From NCBI RefSeq assembly GCF_000003605.2, contig NW_003149765.1:848855-901048 (forward strand): 52,194 bases of DNA, in the 5' to 3' direction. Origin of the DNA: Saccoglossus kowalevskii. Lineage: Eukaryota > Hemichordata > Enteropneusta > Harrimaniidae. A model generated the notes under the pieces. It saw only the letters and a program-made list of their open reading frames with translations. It was not told where the DNA came from and did no database searches. The translations under genes and the position numbers were made by a program. Of this stretch, positions 11,346 to 24,206 are shown piece by piece; positions within the stretch are counted from its first letter, which is position 1, and each line of letters begins with the position of its first letter.

Positions 11346-13774
11346 TATAAATACAATAATTCACAACACAATATACAAGGTTTTTCTGATTTAACAAATA
11401 CACACCAGGGGGCGCTAGTCACCAGTCTACATCATTGGAATTGGAGTGCATACATGGAACATCTCACTGGGACCAGGAATCAGAATTCAGGATGCTAGTG
11501 CTACAGGTTCGGTTCAGGTCGAGACTGAGGAATAAACCAATTTTAATCCAAGTTATTCCAATTAAAATAGGGACAACAGGTAAATGATATCATAGTTATT
11601 CCCAATAATACAAGTATTTCAAAATCAGCGTGTAACTGAATTGGGGCGCACCATTATGCCACGAGGGAACATAGTTTACTTTTATATATTTGAGTGGATT
11701 GACTGTAACATTGTAACCGTGTGTGATATAACCACAGACAAAACTGGCAGTCATTCCGAGCGAGGGTGGACATTCTTTACAAATATATTCCATACACCAT
11801 CTCTCAAACACGACAACCATAATGCTTACCTATGCCACCTGGACACCTTACTAGGAATTAAATAGGGTAAAATCATTATAGTAACCAGAATGCACACAAA
11901 TGTGTTGTCATTTGAGATAGTACTGAATGCTTCCCGAAATTGAATTAGAATATATTAAATGATATATATTCATTATTTATAATTAACACAGTTATGATCT
12001 ATAATTGTGCAATGGATTGAAGAAACTGTTACCAATCATTCACTTCTGAAACCAGCCTGTGCCTCAACGATCGCCCCCAGATTATTCAATATTGAAGTGA
12101 CAATTTGAAAAAAAATATCAAGTACGATTTTTAATCTGTATATCTCGGGATATTTGTGACCATTCCCTGTTTGTAAATCGCGCCCGGAGCGGCTACAGAA
12201 CGCGGGTCCTGGTGATTTTCTACACAACAGAAGAGTTTTCCTGGTTCAATGCGTCGCGTAGTTTTACTAAATAGTCGAACGTGCTTGGTGTATAATGCAA
12301 CGAAGATGGAGCCGCAGGATTAGGTATTTCGTTGAAAATGTTTGACTGTTAAAAGCACGTTTATATTTTTTTCGTTGCCGTGGTTCTTCTATTAGTCAAT
12401 ACCGTACTGCTGATGCTCACATAGCATAATGTCACGAAACATTTATCAGATGGATAAGGACTATTTCTGCTCTTCATCAGCAACAATCTCATTGAGGGAG
12501 TAAATCTTAGATCGTTTTAGGTAGTGCTGATGTGGGCTTTTTTTTTGGAATATTCTATGTACCACCAATGTTCCCAGGGCTATTAAGTTTTACTAACTAC
12601 CCAAACGTGTTTAATGTGAAACGCGACAAAAATGAAGCCGTAAGACACATGCGTTCATATAGAATAAACACAGCAGTTACAAGTTTTTATAAGTATGTGT
12701 ATACATCAAAGATTACGGTAAATCCAAATTTGTGTCTCCACTTTAAAATCAAAAGCCGATGGTTTTCGAAATCGAAAGAAAAAATACACGTCTTCGCGGT
12801 AATGTTTTTCTCCACGTACTGTTCTAAATCACGCATGTCCGCGTAACACTGAGACTCACAGACTTTTCACTAATTACGTCACTATTGTGTATAATATGCA
12901 CCGTGGTCATGTTATAAAATGTGTTTATTAGCGTGTCACAACTTCAAAAATACTAAAGTGTTTATAATCTGTATAATTGGAGAAGTGCATATAATTGCAA
13001 CGGTTCAAGAGTGCATTCCATAGAACACATCTTGTAAATTGTTTGAAATATTGTCTTAGTCAGAGAAACTTTTAAAAAGTGTTTATTATCACAACGCATT
13101 TTAAATGGCGCTTCAACGAGAAACGCATACTGAACAGTTGTTATCGCACCGCTTTGGAAAGTTCTCTTTAGAGAAACATGTTTATGCGTCTAAATCAACT
13201 TTTATGAGAAAAGTGACTCATTTCTAGATCAAGTAGTGTATGTTTTTGATCGAAAACAATCGCATAACGAGATAATTATTATAAATTATAATGATGTAGG
13301 GTTCTAAAAATACAAATCAGAGTAATACAAAGAATTTGGAATATTACATCTTAGGTTACTACAAACAAATACATAATTAAATATGCAAATATGTATGAAG
13401 GTATAAATATGTGAATAAGGTTTAAAAAAACGTCTGCACTTCGTCCAAATTTTCTCTTAACTCTAATAATATAAATAATAGCAAAATCCAAGGAGTAATG
13501 TTTAATTTATTAAAGTAATATTTTGAGTTTAAAGTATCATAAATTAATACTATTGTAACGCAAATTCTTGTGTAATTCTAATAACATGTCGGTATGTCGT
13601 CACTGATCGATGTATGTCATTACATGACCTGAATGTACTTAGTAACAATGTACCAATTTTCGACCTGACAAAGGAATACCATTCAGATCTCGATTTCATA
13701 ATTCCATCCCGTCGACATTGCTTCATACAGGAGTAGTCTACGAGTGTGATCAGATAATTGATGTAAATATGTAA
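11346..13774. other. Intergenic stretch with dispersed repeat remnants
   Basis: A segment at about 12265-12325 (AATAGTCGAACGTGCTTG ... CAACGAAGATGGAGCCGCAG) recurs at about 16590-16655. A further weak echo lies near 12600-12680. The open frame at 12532-12846 has no recognisable motif and is AT-driven, so it is not called as a gene. Confidence 0.5.
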
Positions 13775-13956
13775 ATGGAGTTAACTGTAATGAACAAGGC
13801 TTGTGATTGGTTGATCATACTTGCATTTCTTTCATTGTCACGTTTTCTTCTTACATTTGCTATTATTCGAGAGCGTACAGCATCATTCACGTCAAATACC
13901 ACCACCAAACACGTAGACAACTCTGCATATCATCGAAAGCTGAGTGAAAACATAAG
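13775..13956 (+). other. Candidate orphan first exon: type II membrane anchor with phase-2 donor
   Basis: ATG at 13775 opens 60 codons plus 2 nt and ends at a strong donor, CATAAG|GTAAGA. The peptide has a short N-terminus (MELTVMNKACD), a hydrophobic segment WLIILAFLSLSRFLLTFAII and a basic flank. After that comes a stem-like tail with one NTT sequon. Design, phase and the split Arg-type codon (AG|N) match the anchor exons of SULT-A, B, D and E. No catalytic exon follows on this strand before the GPCR at 20794, whose acceptor has a different phase. It may be the remnant of a sixth family member, an exon spliced over a long distance, or chance. Confidence 0.45.
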
Positions 13957-16900
13957 GTAAGAAATCACATTCCAATCGCACACTATTATGCACAATTCTT
14001 TGTGGAATTTTATGAACAGAAGTCTACACTACATGTATATGTTATTTCCTCAGTAATGTACAGACAATGGTATATTGCTCTCTTAATATTAAAGAATAAA
14101 TGTATATACTTCTCAAATATTGAAACGCACAAGATGAAATTGAGGTTGTTAATATATTGCTCACTGATAGAATAAACCTAGTTACAAGTATACTAGAACT
14201 ACCTGTTTGTCATCAAAAATGGAGTCACATTATGTGATTCGTAAAGCCATGCTTGATCCGTTAAGCTTAAGACGTATGTTCAGCACTGTATGCACTGTTT
14301 TATGTTTTAAGGCTTAACCCAAGTTCATTATCAAAATTTTATCAGATATACAGTTACAATGTACGTGAAATATGCATTAAACAAAATGCAACTTTTAGCT
14401 TGCATAAATGTTGTTTGGTCTTGTCTTTGGGGGATATTATCTATTTTTACATGTATTCAAAAAATGTCAATGTCACTATTCTGAGTGGAAGTTGTCAGTT
14501 CGTGGAATGTATCCATGTCAAGACAAATGCTGTAATCATGTCGCATATTTCTGAAATAGTTTATGATTTGTTCATGGTCGGTGCCGAGAAGCAGAAACAA
14601 CCCATACTTTACATCGTAACGTTTCCAAAAACGAGTATGAACAATTGAGTTTAACAATTCAAATACTTTACTAAATGTTAAGAATCGATGGACGAGAATG
14701 ATGAAGTTAGGTAAACCAAGGATCTCAGTGGCAGAAATGTTAAGCACACCCAACTGACCAGTGTAATGTCCCATTGCTATATTTGATGTCGCCTAATATC
14801 TAACTATGGATACATTTAATACAAGCTGTTTCATTATAGTTGTTACTGTACGATTTATTCTATATAGTTGGAAAAGCAAAACCTGTAGGCACATGACGAA
14901 TCTTTATTACTTGCTTGCCAATTTGACGGATGTGTTTGTATTCAAAGTTGGACTGCTTGATAAGATTTAAAAACAATAATTTTTACGTATATATATATAT
15001 ATATATATATATATGTAAATTTTACAATTGTTAATTCGTGGAATTAATGAGATGCATCGCATAAATACATTGCCTGCTGTACATACGAGTATCCAATGCA
15101 ACGTTTAAATTGAATTCATAGTTAATTGCACTAAAGTCGACTTAGCAGATACTATTTTTTGCATGATACTGTCTCTGGACAAATTCGGCAATTCATCCAC
15201 ATCTTGATTCTCCAAAAGTGTTCATTCTATATAGTTAAAGGGATGATCGCTAGCACTGGCCTGTAGACTTTCAATGGCGAGTTTTTGCCACGATTACGTG
15301 CTAGATATCCGAGGCAAATACACAAAATCGAATATTTTTGAATAATTAGTTAAATTAAAATTATGAAGTTATCCTCGACTGTATCAACATTCACATAAAG
15401 TTAATCGTTTGAGGTGAATTATTGTAAGAATTTGTCCATTAGCTATATAAAGCATGCAACGAATGCCGTATGTGAAACTTTGCGCCGATATCGATGTCAT
15501 GCGCAAAATCTAACAGCTATGTCAAGCTGGGGTTGGAGTTCCCCGACACGAATAGTCTATGCACCATCTTTCAAGAAATAATCTGTAATAATTAATTACT
15601 CAGACTAGACATTTTACCAATAATTACCAGGGTAATGTATATTTGTTGAAATGGTTGCTATGGATTGGTGGTGTAAACATATTATATATCTCTTTACAAT
15701 AAGTATTGTATTTCCTTAACTCACTAAGTATGCATATCACATGACCAGCACGTGCACCAATCTGATTCCAATTTTGGTCCAAATACACCTGTATACAAAA
15801 GCTGGAACAAAATCAGACGCGGACGCATAGCTTACTGCGTAATTACTGACAATTTCATGTCCAAAGTAGAAAAGCTGCATATTATTCTTGTAAGTAAGTA
15901 GAATCGTATGCAAGCACTATATATTTGATGAATAAAGTTCGTAACGCGAACCACATCAAAATCAAAATTGAAGTCACAATTAATTGAAACTGAATTTTTT
16001 AAAAAGTTTTTTTTTTGAATTTGTCAACATTCCCATTCGATTTATAGAAATTCTAGAAAACATAACATCACAGTAGTTTTGATTTTTTTTTGATGGACAA
16101 ACTATATTGATTTTGGAAGTTTTGGTTTCCAATACAAGCTGGACGATTCACACATTTCTTCTGTGTTAGGAATTAGGTTTGTATAGGACTTATATATATA
16201 TATATATATAACTTCTGATTTGAATGATTTCTGATTAGCTCAAATGTGTGCGTTTCGTGGGTGATTTGAAGTATTCGCCGAGTAGACAATTAATCTTCTA
16301 GTAGATATATAGTGAATACCGTTCAACAACTGCTCTCATAGCGAATACTGCGAAACACCAAATCAAATTCAACAGAACTACTTCTGGCATTTTACACATC
16401 ACGGTAAAAGCAAATCGATTTACCGTGTAATATTAACATATATGTGTTGACTCTATTTCAAAGGAATTGAAAGAGTGACCCACTACAACTGACAAACAAC
16501 TTTATGAAGCTAAAGCTAAAGAACGTTGGTTTCTGGAGATGTTCTACAAAACATTTAAATTTCTCTGGGCTAACATGTGATTCAGTTTTACTGAATAGTC
16601 GAACGTGCTTGATATGTAATATATTGTAATATACAACGAAGATGGAGCCGCAGTACATGCATACAGAAATAATGACGACAATAAGCAGAAGCGTGTTCTT
16701 GTCAATTGGTTATGGACTACGGATACAGAAAAGAACACCACAATAAAAACAAAACAGTTACAAGTTTCTGGAAGTCAACAAGTAACTACACGTGATTGCA
16801 CTAAAACATATTTTCGTGTCTATTTTACTCCGTTTCTTCTTATAGTGTTTTCCTAACACTTCCGGTCAGTAATAAATGAAAATACCATAATGCCAAATTT

Positions 16901-17677
16901 ACATTGCACGAAGATTGTTTTCCAACACGCAAATTACGAATCAAGTACCATTCCAATCGGAAGCTGGAAGAATGAAATTACCAACTAACAGTTCAGTTAC
17001 ATTAATTATGACACTTTTTACACCGTACACAACTCAAAGCCTATGCACAAAAATAACAGTTTTAATATAATGAAGAGTGCTTCGCATTCCACTGCCATAA
17101 AATCATTTATCAATCAATCAAATAAACAATCAGTTTATCGATAATTTTACTGATCAATATAATTCAGTACTAAATCTGGGAATACAGCTTCATTTGTACA
17201 CGAGTTCGTGAAATTTATGTTGATTATTTTCATTTTTCGTGGGTGATTATATTAATTCCTTGGCCACAGGGTCAATATATGCTTGTTACGTGCAGTGTTT
17301 ACATAGCGTAAACTGTTTCCATGGAAACGAGTATGGATGTATGAAGGTTCTGGCTTAGTATAACAATTTGTGATGCTGTAAGGTTAATTGAAGGCCCATT
17401 AAATTGAGAGATATGTTTGTTATGTTTACTCGCATTAGCATATCAAGAAATAACCACTGAGTAGTTACGTCGTAGCGCTTTCAGAGTTGTAACCGCTGCC
17501 ATAGAAACGAGTATGGATCCTGAATGTTATTAATTTTAAAATTATACCTTACGTTATGGGTAGATGAGCGGCAGACATAATGCAAAGTTAATTACTATCG
17601 GTAACACGTGAGCGGAACGAAATGACAACTCGGCGTATTTACCAATGAAGGTCTTATCCTACTCATTTTCATTAGAT
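13957..17677. other. Intergenic stretch, no gene seen
   Basis: AT-rich, with AT dinucleotide runs near 14988-15014 and 16193-16210 and the second copy of the 12265-12325 dispersed repeat at about 16590-16655. Two similar short segments near 17318-17340 and 17498-17520 share AAACGAGTATGGAT. No sulfotransferase catalytic exon or relic was recognised. Confidence 0.5.
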
Positions 17678-17957
17678 GATAGGCATTCACCACAACGTGA
17701 TAGGCATTCACCACAACGTGATAGGCATTCACCACAACGTGACAGGCATTCACCACAACGTGACAGGCATTCACCACAACGTGACAGGCATTCACCACAA
17801 CGTGATAGGCATTCACCAGCACGTGATAGACATTCACCACAACGTGATAGACATTTCCACAACGTGATCGGCATTTCCACAACGTGATAGGCATTCACCA
17901 CAACGTGATAGGCATTCACCACAACGTGATAGGCATTCACCACAACGTGATAGGCAT
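17678..17957. repeat. 21-bp minisatellite, about 13 units
   Basis: The unit is GATAGGCATTCACCACAACG plus T. Thirteen nearly complete copies and one partial copy stand head to tail. Variants come in runs (three GACAGG units together, two 20-bp units with TTTCC together), which indicates local copying of neighbouring units. Because 21 is divisible by three, several frames on both strands stay open and produce repetitive peptides. I regard these as by-products, not proteins. Confidence 0.95.
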
Positions 17958-20793
17958 CGACTAATTTCCATTCTCCTCAATGATACACAATGGTTTAGTC
18001 CCCTATTTTACGCTACGACTCGAAACAGTTGTTTTATGTTTCACGTGTTTATTTGCCTTTAATTACTTGTTGGTGGTCGTCACTGCCGTCCCTTGAATCT
18101 TGCCGTATCCTGTATAGATAGTCCTCTACGCAAAATGAACTTCGTGTTCAGCGCGACTTACATTGTAGCAATGTTCATGTCACTGCACGTAAAGACACTA
18201 GAGGTTTTTAAGGATAGCGGGAATAGAAGCAAATAGATGGGAATACCATTTACATCAATCATGAAGATTCAATTTTAGATTGCTGGCCGGGATAGCTGTA
18301 TTTAGTGTTCATTTCAATGCAATTTGTCCATACTGTCCAATCTGTCAGTAGATGCCTGTCGCGGTACTTATCGGGGAAACAATCATAATATTATTATTAT
18401 TCTACACGCCGAGTGGTCGTTTTGCTATACTCAGGTGTTACTGGTAGTAAAACACTCATTGGCAGAGCTGTTCGGCACATTCAAACATATTTTAGTTGTT
18501 ATGGTTACTCGTCGTTATAATTGCCCAATATTTAAGATTAATACGTTGTACAAGACGTGTACGCGAACAGTATTTTTTATTCTAGATTGTGAAATGCAAC
18601 CATGATACAATTTGCTGAAATGTACAACTAATTCTACTCCTACACGTGTAGCGGGTTGGAATTTCAAACAGACTGCTGAATTATAGTTGTGAAGTATATA
18701 TTGAAAACTGTTCGTAAACGATAGTTTGCACGATTCTTTCTCACTTAGACTGTAAATCCTGTAGGCAAGTGTCTTCGTGGGTAACAATAGAGTATTCACT
18801 TTCTCCAATCGTTTCTATTGATACATTGCTTACTCGCCAAATTGACAGACCGCGCGCTGGGTGATTAAGGTTATAACGTGGTCATGGGACAGCGTGATAT
18901 TATTTATAAATGCGTTCTAAATCATTTACCTGGTAAACGACATACGAATCAGGCGGTGCATGAAAATGTGTTAGAATTCAAAGCGCATACTCTTAGGCTC
19001 TATAAAATGATACTTTCTGCCAACATATAATTGATATTTTAAGGCGTGTGATTGTGAATATACAAGGATATTGAAAACCAAATATGTTTTTATTAATAAG
19101 CACTATTGGAACAGATTCAGAGAAAAAACAAACATTCCATTTATTGAGAGATAGATTTGCGACAGATAAGCTAGTAAAAATTCTGCAGCTAACGATTTTC
19201 TAAAACATAAGTTGCAAATATCATTCATCACTTGATAATCGATGTGCATAAAAATGAATACCATAGAGGTGTAACAATTAACTCATGGTGCGTACATACA
19301 TGTATTGGACAATTGAAACATTTGACATGTGAAACGAACACAATTGGAACTATGTGCTACTGTAATGGTTTGTTTTCACAAAAATATTTTTTTTGTTCGT
19401 TTTAGATTTTTTTCTAATAATTTCTTGTATTGATATCAGAAATGAGGAAATTAAGAACATTACTACCCTACAGTAGCACATTTTAAGCGAATCCAATTAT
19501 CCCGAAATAGTTCCAATTGTGTTATTACGACATTATGTAGTGAAATATTTAAATGCAGATTTCAACACCAGGTCTGTGATTGATTGTGTGGAACTCTGAA
19601 AGATAAATATGTGTGTGGGATATATTAAGCTTAATGTTATTTTTCGAGATACGTGGTTTTAGACTTGTTATATGTGTTGTATGCGTGCCAACCGAAAGTT
19701 GCCTAATTCCCAATCTACATGTAATTAGTAGAGTCGAATATAGGCGAGATGAATAAAAAAAAAACATTGATTATTGCTGAGTAGGAATACCAAGTGGGAA
19801 TCATCTGCAGATTTTAGACGGTTTCACTTATAACCCGTATATGCCATAGTTTCCATGTAAAATGTATACTCATACGCGTGACACATACCAATGTCAGTGA
19901 TGTTTACGTGTGAGATTGCATGGTAATGTCCCATAGAGATGAACACATAATAATAGTAGGACTTAATGATTGCACAAAATACGTGATACTCTGCGACTAG
20001 TGTTCTGATACTTTCATTACTCGACGTGTTATATTCAAAGGGCGTTCCAATATAAACAGTAATATTTGTACATATTGCATGCGTCGATGCCGGACTAGAG
20101 ACAAATTACATATACGATTATTATTTATAAAACAAATTATTTCACCCAAATATGAAAATGCTAAAAAAACGGTTACCAATATGTCGAGGTAACTTATTGA
20201 TTTCCATGTGTCTACTGTTATAACGATTCAGTCTTTTGAAAATGGCGATATACCTGATCAAGTCTCGGTATACTTAGTTTAAGTCAGAGAAGTCGAGAGA
20301 AGGGAATTCTCGCCATGTACGCTATGGTGATGCCTGGTCAAAATTAACAATAATCGTTGGCGCAATATATACTTAAGTGAACAGCAACAATAACATTTTT
20401 GAGAAGGACGTGTTATACATTTGAGAAAACAAGAGAAATTAAAATATATGTATTAAGAAGTTGCGCACCACCTAAATAAAAATATAATGATACGTACTCA
20501 CCTCGTTGTTTTTGTTTTGCAAATCAGCAACCAACTTTTTAAAAATCTTTATACGACATAATGTTCTCCAATGTAACACCTCATACGAGATCGCATTTTC
20601 GTATTTTGGTGGCTGCGATACAATGCAGGTACGGAGATATATTGTGCAATATATTTGTGAAATCTCAACAACTGTGTCTGCGTGACTATATATATATAGT
20701 CTATAAACTATGGGTAATATACTATATTTAGTTGAATGTGTGAATTTGTCTATATTTGCCAACTTGTTAATGTAAATCTCTTATTTGTTTCAG
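17958..20793. other. Upstream region of the GPCR gene, no firm gene
   Basis: A 33-codon frame at 18135 (MNFVFSATYIVAMFMSLH...) looks like a signal peptide and has a possible GTAAAG donor after the 18th codon, but it has no partner exon of matching phase and is not called as a gene. The GPCR 5' untranslated exon and promoter should lie in this stretch. I could not locate them. Confidence 0.35.
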
Positions 20794-20825
20794 AAGTGCA
20801 CGTGGTCACAGAGTCTCAAATCACA
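20794..20825 (+). promoter_or_regulatory. Splice acceptor and 5' leader of the GPCR coding exon
   Basis: TCTTATTTGTTTCAG ends at 20793 and is a strong acceptor with a good pyrimidine tract. The exon would begin at 20794 and run 32 nt before the ATG at 20826. The frame is open upstream through the intron, but that extension reads the pyrimidine tract and is not expected in the protein. Confidence 0.6.
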
Positions 20826-21812
20826 ATGACGGGCAACCAAACTGACAGTTCAGTGACATCCAGCTCCGAATACAAGCTGGCCATCCTTTATGCAATCGTT
20901 GGTACCATTGGTCTACTGGGAAATATGTTTGTTTGTTACGTATTCTACCGTATACGTCGCTTACGATCCATAACTAATTTATTCATTATCAACCAGTCTG
21001 TAATCGACATGATAAGCTCTCTCATCTTTCTCATCTTGAAACTGGGCCCAATTAAGTTGCCTTCGAAAGGCATCTCAGGAAGCCTGTTCTGTAAATTCTG
21101 GTATTCGGAGTACTTGATGTGGTCGCTGTTTCTTGCATCTACTGCTAACTTGTGCGTTGTTACGCTAGAGCGTTACTTCGCCATTTGTCACCCGGTTTTT
21201 CATCGGAATAAGTTTAACAAAAAAGCGGCAAAGATAATCATAGCTATAGTTTGGCTATATGGTTTTCCCATCGAGTTGCTTTGGGGATTACCATTTCACC
21301 ACAGTGGCGAACATTGCGCAATAAAATACATCAGCCGAGAGTTCAGTTTAATTGTTGGCGTCTTATTTTTCTGTATAGCGTGGTTCTTTCCATTGGTGTT
21401 AATGGTTGTGTGTTACGTCCAAATTATCAAGAGGCTAAGCGGCAACAAATTAAATCCGAGTGACAACGCTGATCGCCATTCATCCAATAACAATTCTACC
21501 TTCCGTCGAGCACAGAGAAACGTGGTGAAGACACTTTTTATCGTATCTATGACGTACGCCCTCTGTTGGGGACCAAATGAAATTGCTTTACTGCACTTCA
21601 ACATGGGTGGTTATTTAGATTTTTCTAGTGATTATTATTTTTTCTCAGTGGTACTTGTTTTCTGTAATCCTTGTATAAATCCATTCATTTACGTATTTCA
21701 GTATCATCAATTCCGTGACAAAATTCCTATTGCGTTTGGTTGTAAAAAGGCGAGTACGACAGACGAAAGAACTGGTACAGTGACAGGTTCGGAAATGCAT
21801 ACAGATGCTTAG
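20826..21812 (+). CDS. Class A (rhodopsin-like) G protein-coupled receptor
   Basis: The coding exon gives 328 residues from the ATG at 20826 (MTGNQTDSS...), chosen because it follows the acceptor at 20793 and an N-glycosylation site is placed in a short extracellular end. Seven hydrophobic segments are visible. TM1 carries LLGNMF (GN about 32-33). TM3 ends in ERY (about 115-117, a DRY variant). TM6 carries CWGPNE (about 247-252) and TM7 NPCINPFIY (about 281-289). Cys about 89 and 164 can form the usual ECL1-ECL2 bridge. The overall look is of invertebrate neuropeptide-type orphan receptors, acting at the plasma membrane through G proteins. The ligand is not assignable. A pogo-like MITE follows 115 bp after the stop. 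Confidence 0.88.
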   Translation: MTGNQTDSSVTSSSEYKLAILYAIVGTIGLLGNMFVCYVFYRIRRLRSITNLFIINQSVIDMISSLIFLILKLGPIKLPSKGISGSLFCKFWYSEYLMWSLFLASTANLCVVTLERYFAICHPVFHRNKFNKKAAKIIIAIVWLYGFPIELLWGLPFHHSGEHCAIKYISREFSLIVGVLFFCIAWFFPLVLMVVCYVQIIKRLSGNKLNPSDNADRHSSNNNSTFRRAQRNVVKTLFIVSMTYALCWGPNEIALLHFNMGGYLDFSSDYYFFSVVLVFCNPCINPFIYVFQYHQFRDKIPIAFGCKKASTTDERTGTVTGSEMHTDA

Positions 21813-21926
21813 AAGACCGTTTTGGGACGGTCTCTGGAAAAAAAGTGTGTTTACCACAAGTAAATTGAATGCTTAAACGCAAGAACGGATATTCTCACGC
21901 GGCAATCGTTGTACAATACTTATATA

Positions 21927-22103
21927 CACTGTGGCCTCGTTATAATGAACATTTTTATAATGAACTTTCTGATATAACGAACACATAGCATGTCTCACAA
22001 CAAACCCATTGTTATATGTGATTAATTGAAGTGAACACTCCACTATAACCGACTGCGTGTAACTATATGCCACAAAAAAGTTTGTTATAACGATGTTACA
22101 GTG
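21927..22103. mobile_element. Pogo/Tc1-like MITE with TA target-site duplication
   Basis: The left end reads CACTGTGGCCTCGTTATAAT and the right end, reverse complemented, reads CACTGTAACATCGTTATAAC, with pairing over about 24 bp. TA dinucleotides flank both sides (21925-21926 and 22104-22105). The CACTG... CTCGTTATAA ends resemble pogo/Tigger termini. The element is 177 bp, non-coding, and close behind the GPCR stop codon. Confidence 0.75.
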
Positions 22104-22105
22104 TA

Positions 22106-24206
22106 TGTGATTACGTGGTGTTCCAACACAAGAGTCGCGTTCAGGCTACACCAAGTACGGGCTATTTCTCAGGTTACATATGAAATCATTTTCGCAATTT
22201 CTGACAACAGATTCTATGATGTCATACTTTACCCATAATCCTTTGCTTGAAAGTCAAGATGGCTGACTACATAATACTGATGAAAAGTTGAATATGTAGA
22301 GAATAAAAAGTGATATTAAAAAACTGTAAATTGCATTCTCCTTCATTTGTGGAGCTTTTTCTTTAGAGGTCATTATGTTGTTTGGATTGATGTTTCCTTT
22401 AAGACTTCTGTAACTTCCCATTGCCCATCCAAAATCTCAACGTCTCATTTTGAATATAATACTGGACAGGTCATGATATCCCATAGATTTGCAAAGTGAA
22501 AATGGAAAGTAATAATATTAATAATTCATGAAACCACGGTGGAATACTGAAATAAAACCAATGAACGATATATGTATACCCAGCCAAAGTGAACGTTGAA
22601 ACATGGGTCACACCATAAAGATGTCACAATCGTTCAATTAGTATTAAACCTCAAACTAGTATTACTAGTCTGAGATTAAACATAGACGTTCCATATCTAT
22701 TAATATGTAAATTGTTGTCATACAACGCATCATTTCATTTTAGTTATTTGCAATTATACTGACTAAAGTAGCGACAAGGGAATTAACTATAAATACTCTT
22801 TTATATCTGACTGAACACGAAACAACGATAATGTATACACAATATGGGTGGGTGTTTTTTTCGTGTAGTTAGTTTACATCGAGTCACCGAAAGTCTTGTT
22901 CACTTGGACACACGTATTTTGTTTGTCAATGTTTACGTTCGGAACATCGCATAGCATGATATCCCTCCGCGAGTAGGACATATGTTCTGTTTACCCATCG
23001 TAACGACAAGTATTTTGTCACTTTCCGTCCGTGAGTGCAGATGCTGATGAAAAAAAAAACGTTCGGTAGTTGGGGGGGGGGGTGCACGAACCACATGCAG
23101 TGGAGAAAAGGGAAGATGAAAATTAAAGGGCGGTAGTCGTCACGCCACGCATGTTCGAAATATATGGGTCTCGTATAAACAAAGATGGCGAATTTGACTG
23201 TTGCGCAGATCAACGAGTACAAACTGAGACGTTACGAAACTTTAATTAGGTACTTTTTAGTAGATGGTTGGAAGGTATCGAAGGAGTCACTGGCGGTAAT
23301 TAGTGCAAGTCGCACCCAGGTAAAACCTCATACATGTGATTTCCATTAGAAGAGCGCATTGGATTGTGGGAAAATTAATGTTTAACAACACAAATGTCGC
23401 ACATGCGCAGCGCGACGAATACCGCCCTTTAAACTAGTGGGCAGATTTGTAATTCCATACTGGGAGCCTCAGGGCACGTTCTTAAGGGAGTAGAAAGAGG
23501 AAAAAACGCTTTGGCGGTACCTCCATTTTCGTTGATGAAATTTAAAATTGATAGAACAACTATATGAGCACTATTAATAATTTGAATCACGGTTACTAGA
23601 AGAACGGTTAGGAAACTCTATTGTTAGATATGCTAATTACCATTGACTTCAATTCTAGTAACCGTGTTTGAATGGAGATGTGCAAAATCGCTCATTGTCT
23701 GCCTATGAAACATGCACGTGATCGCTACGGTGTTTCAATATCGCAAGGAGAGGCTTTCAAAACAACTGTCGCAGTTCAAGTAATGTAAGATTAACACCCA
23801 TAATATTTTTATAGACAGTGTTCTATTAATATTTCACCTGCCGTAACATTAATTAATTATTTAATAATCGTACTCATCATTTAATCGAATTTGTTTCTAA
23901 TTCCGTCATTCGAAGTGCCACACATTTGTGGCATATTACTGTAATCCATGTACACATTTTAATTAAATAAAACACAAACTGGCACTACTGCCGACGTGAT
24001 TTTTCAAGCGATAATACAGTATAAAATACAAGACAAAGTTATAAATCAAACATAGTGTTGATGAAGAATGTCTAGACAAATGTAAAATAAAATAAAACAT
24101 TATTAAAATCGCGTCGAATTCCATATTACACGTGACATGAGAAAGGTGACGTTTGTAGTATCAAATGAATACACAGATCACGTGACGCGAACCCCGCGAC
24201 TCGACG
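22106..24206. other. Intergenic stretch between the GPCR and SULT-C
   Basis: It contains a poly-G run (23073-23082), MITE family 1 copy B, and a small hairpin in which CACGGTTACTAGAA (23588-23601) pairs with TTCTAGTAACCGTG (23653-23666). No gene is recognised. The SULT-C 3' untranslated region should occupy the right end. Confidence 0.5.
23123..23432. mobile_element. Short inverted-repeat element (MITE), family 1 copy B
   Basis: The left end reads TTAAAGGGCGGTAGTCGTCA and the right end, reverse complemented, reads TTAAAGGGCGGTATTCGTCG. Pairing continues into GCGCATGT. The unit is about 310 bp, longer than copy A, with a unique core that encodes nothing recognisable. It shares ends with 1907-2035 and 26549-26730. 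Confidence 0.65.

Noticed and set aside
12532-12846. 104-codon frame beginning with a T-run
   Set aside because: Starts in a T homopolymer and contains AT-driven codons; no splice sites or motif.
17595-17943. Repetitive peptides encoded on both strands of the minisatellite
   Set aside because: A 21-bp unit automatically keeps frames open. There is no start context, splice sites or conserved non-repeat part.
18135-18236. 33-codon signal-peptide-like frame
   Set aside because: Too short, no partner exon with matching phase, and the GPCR exon already has its own start codon.
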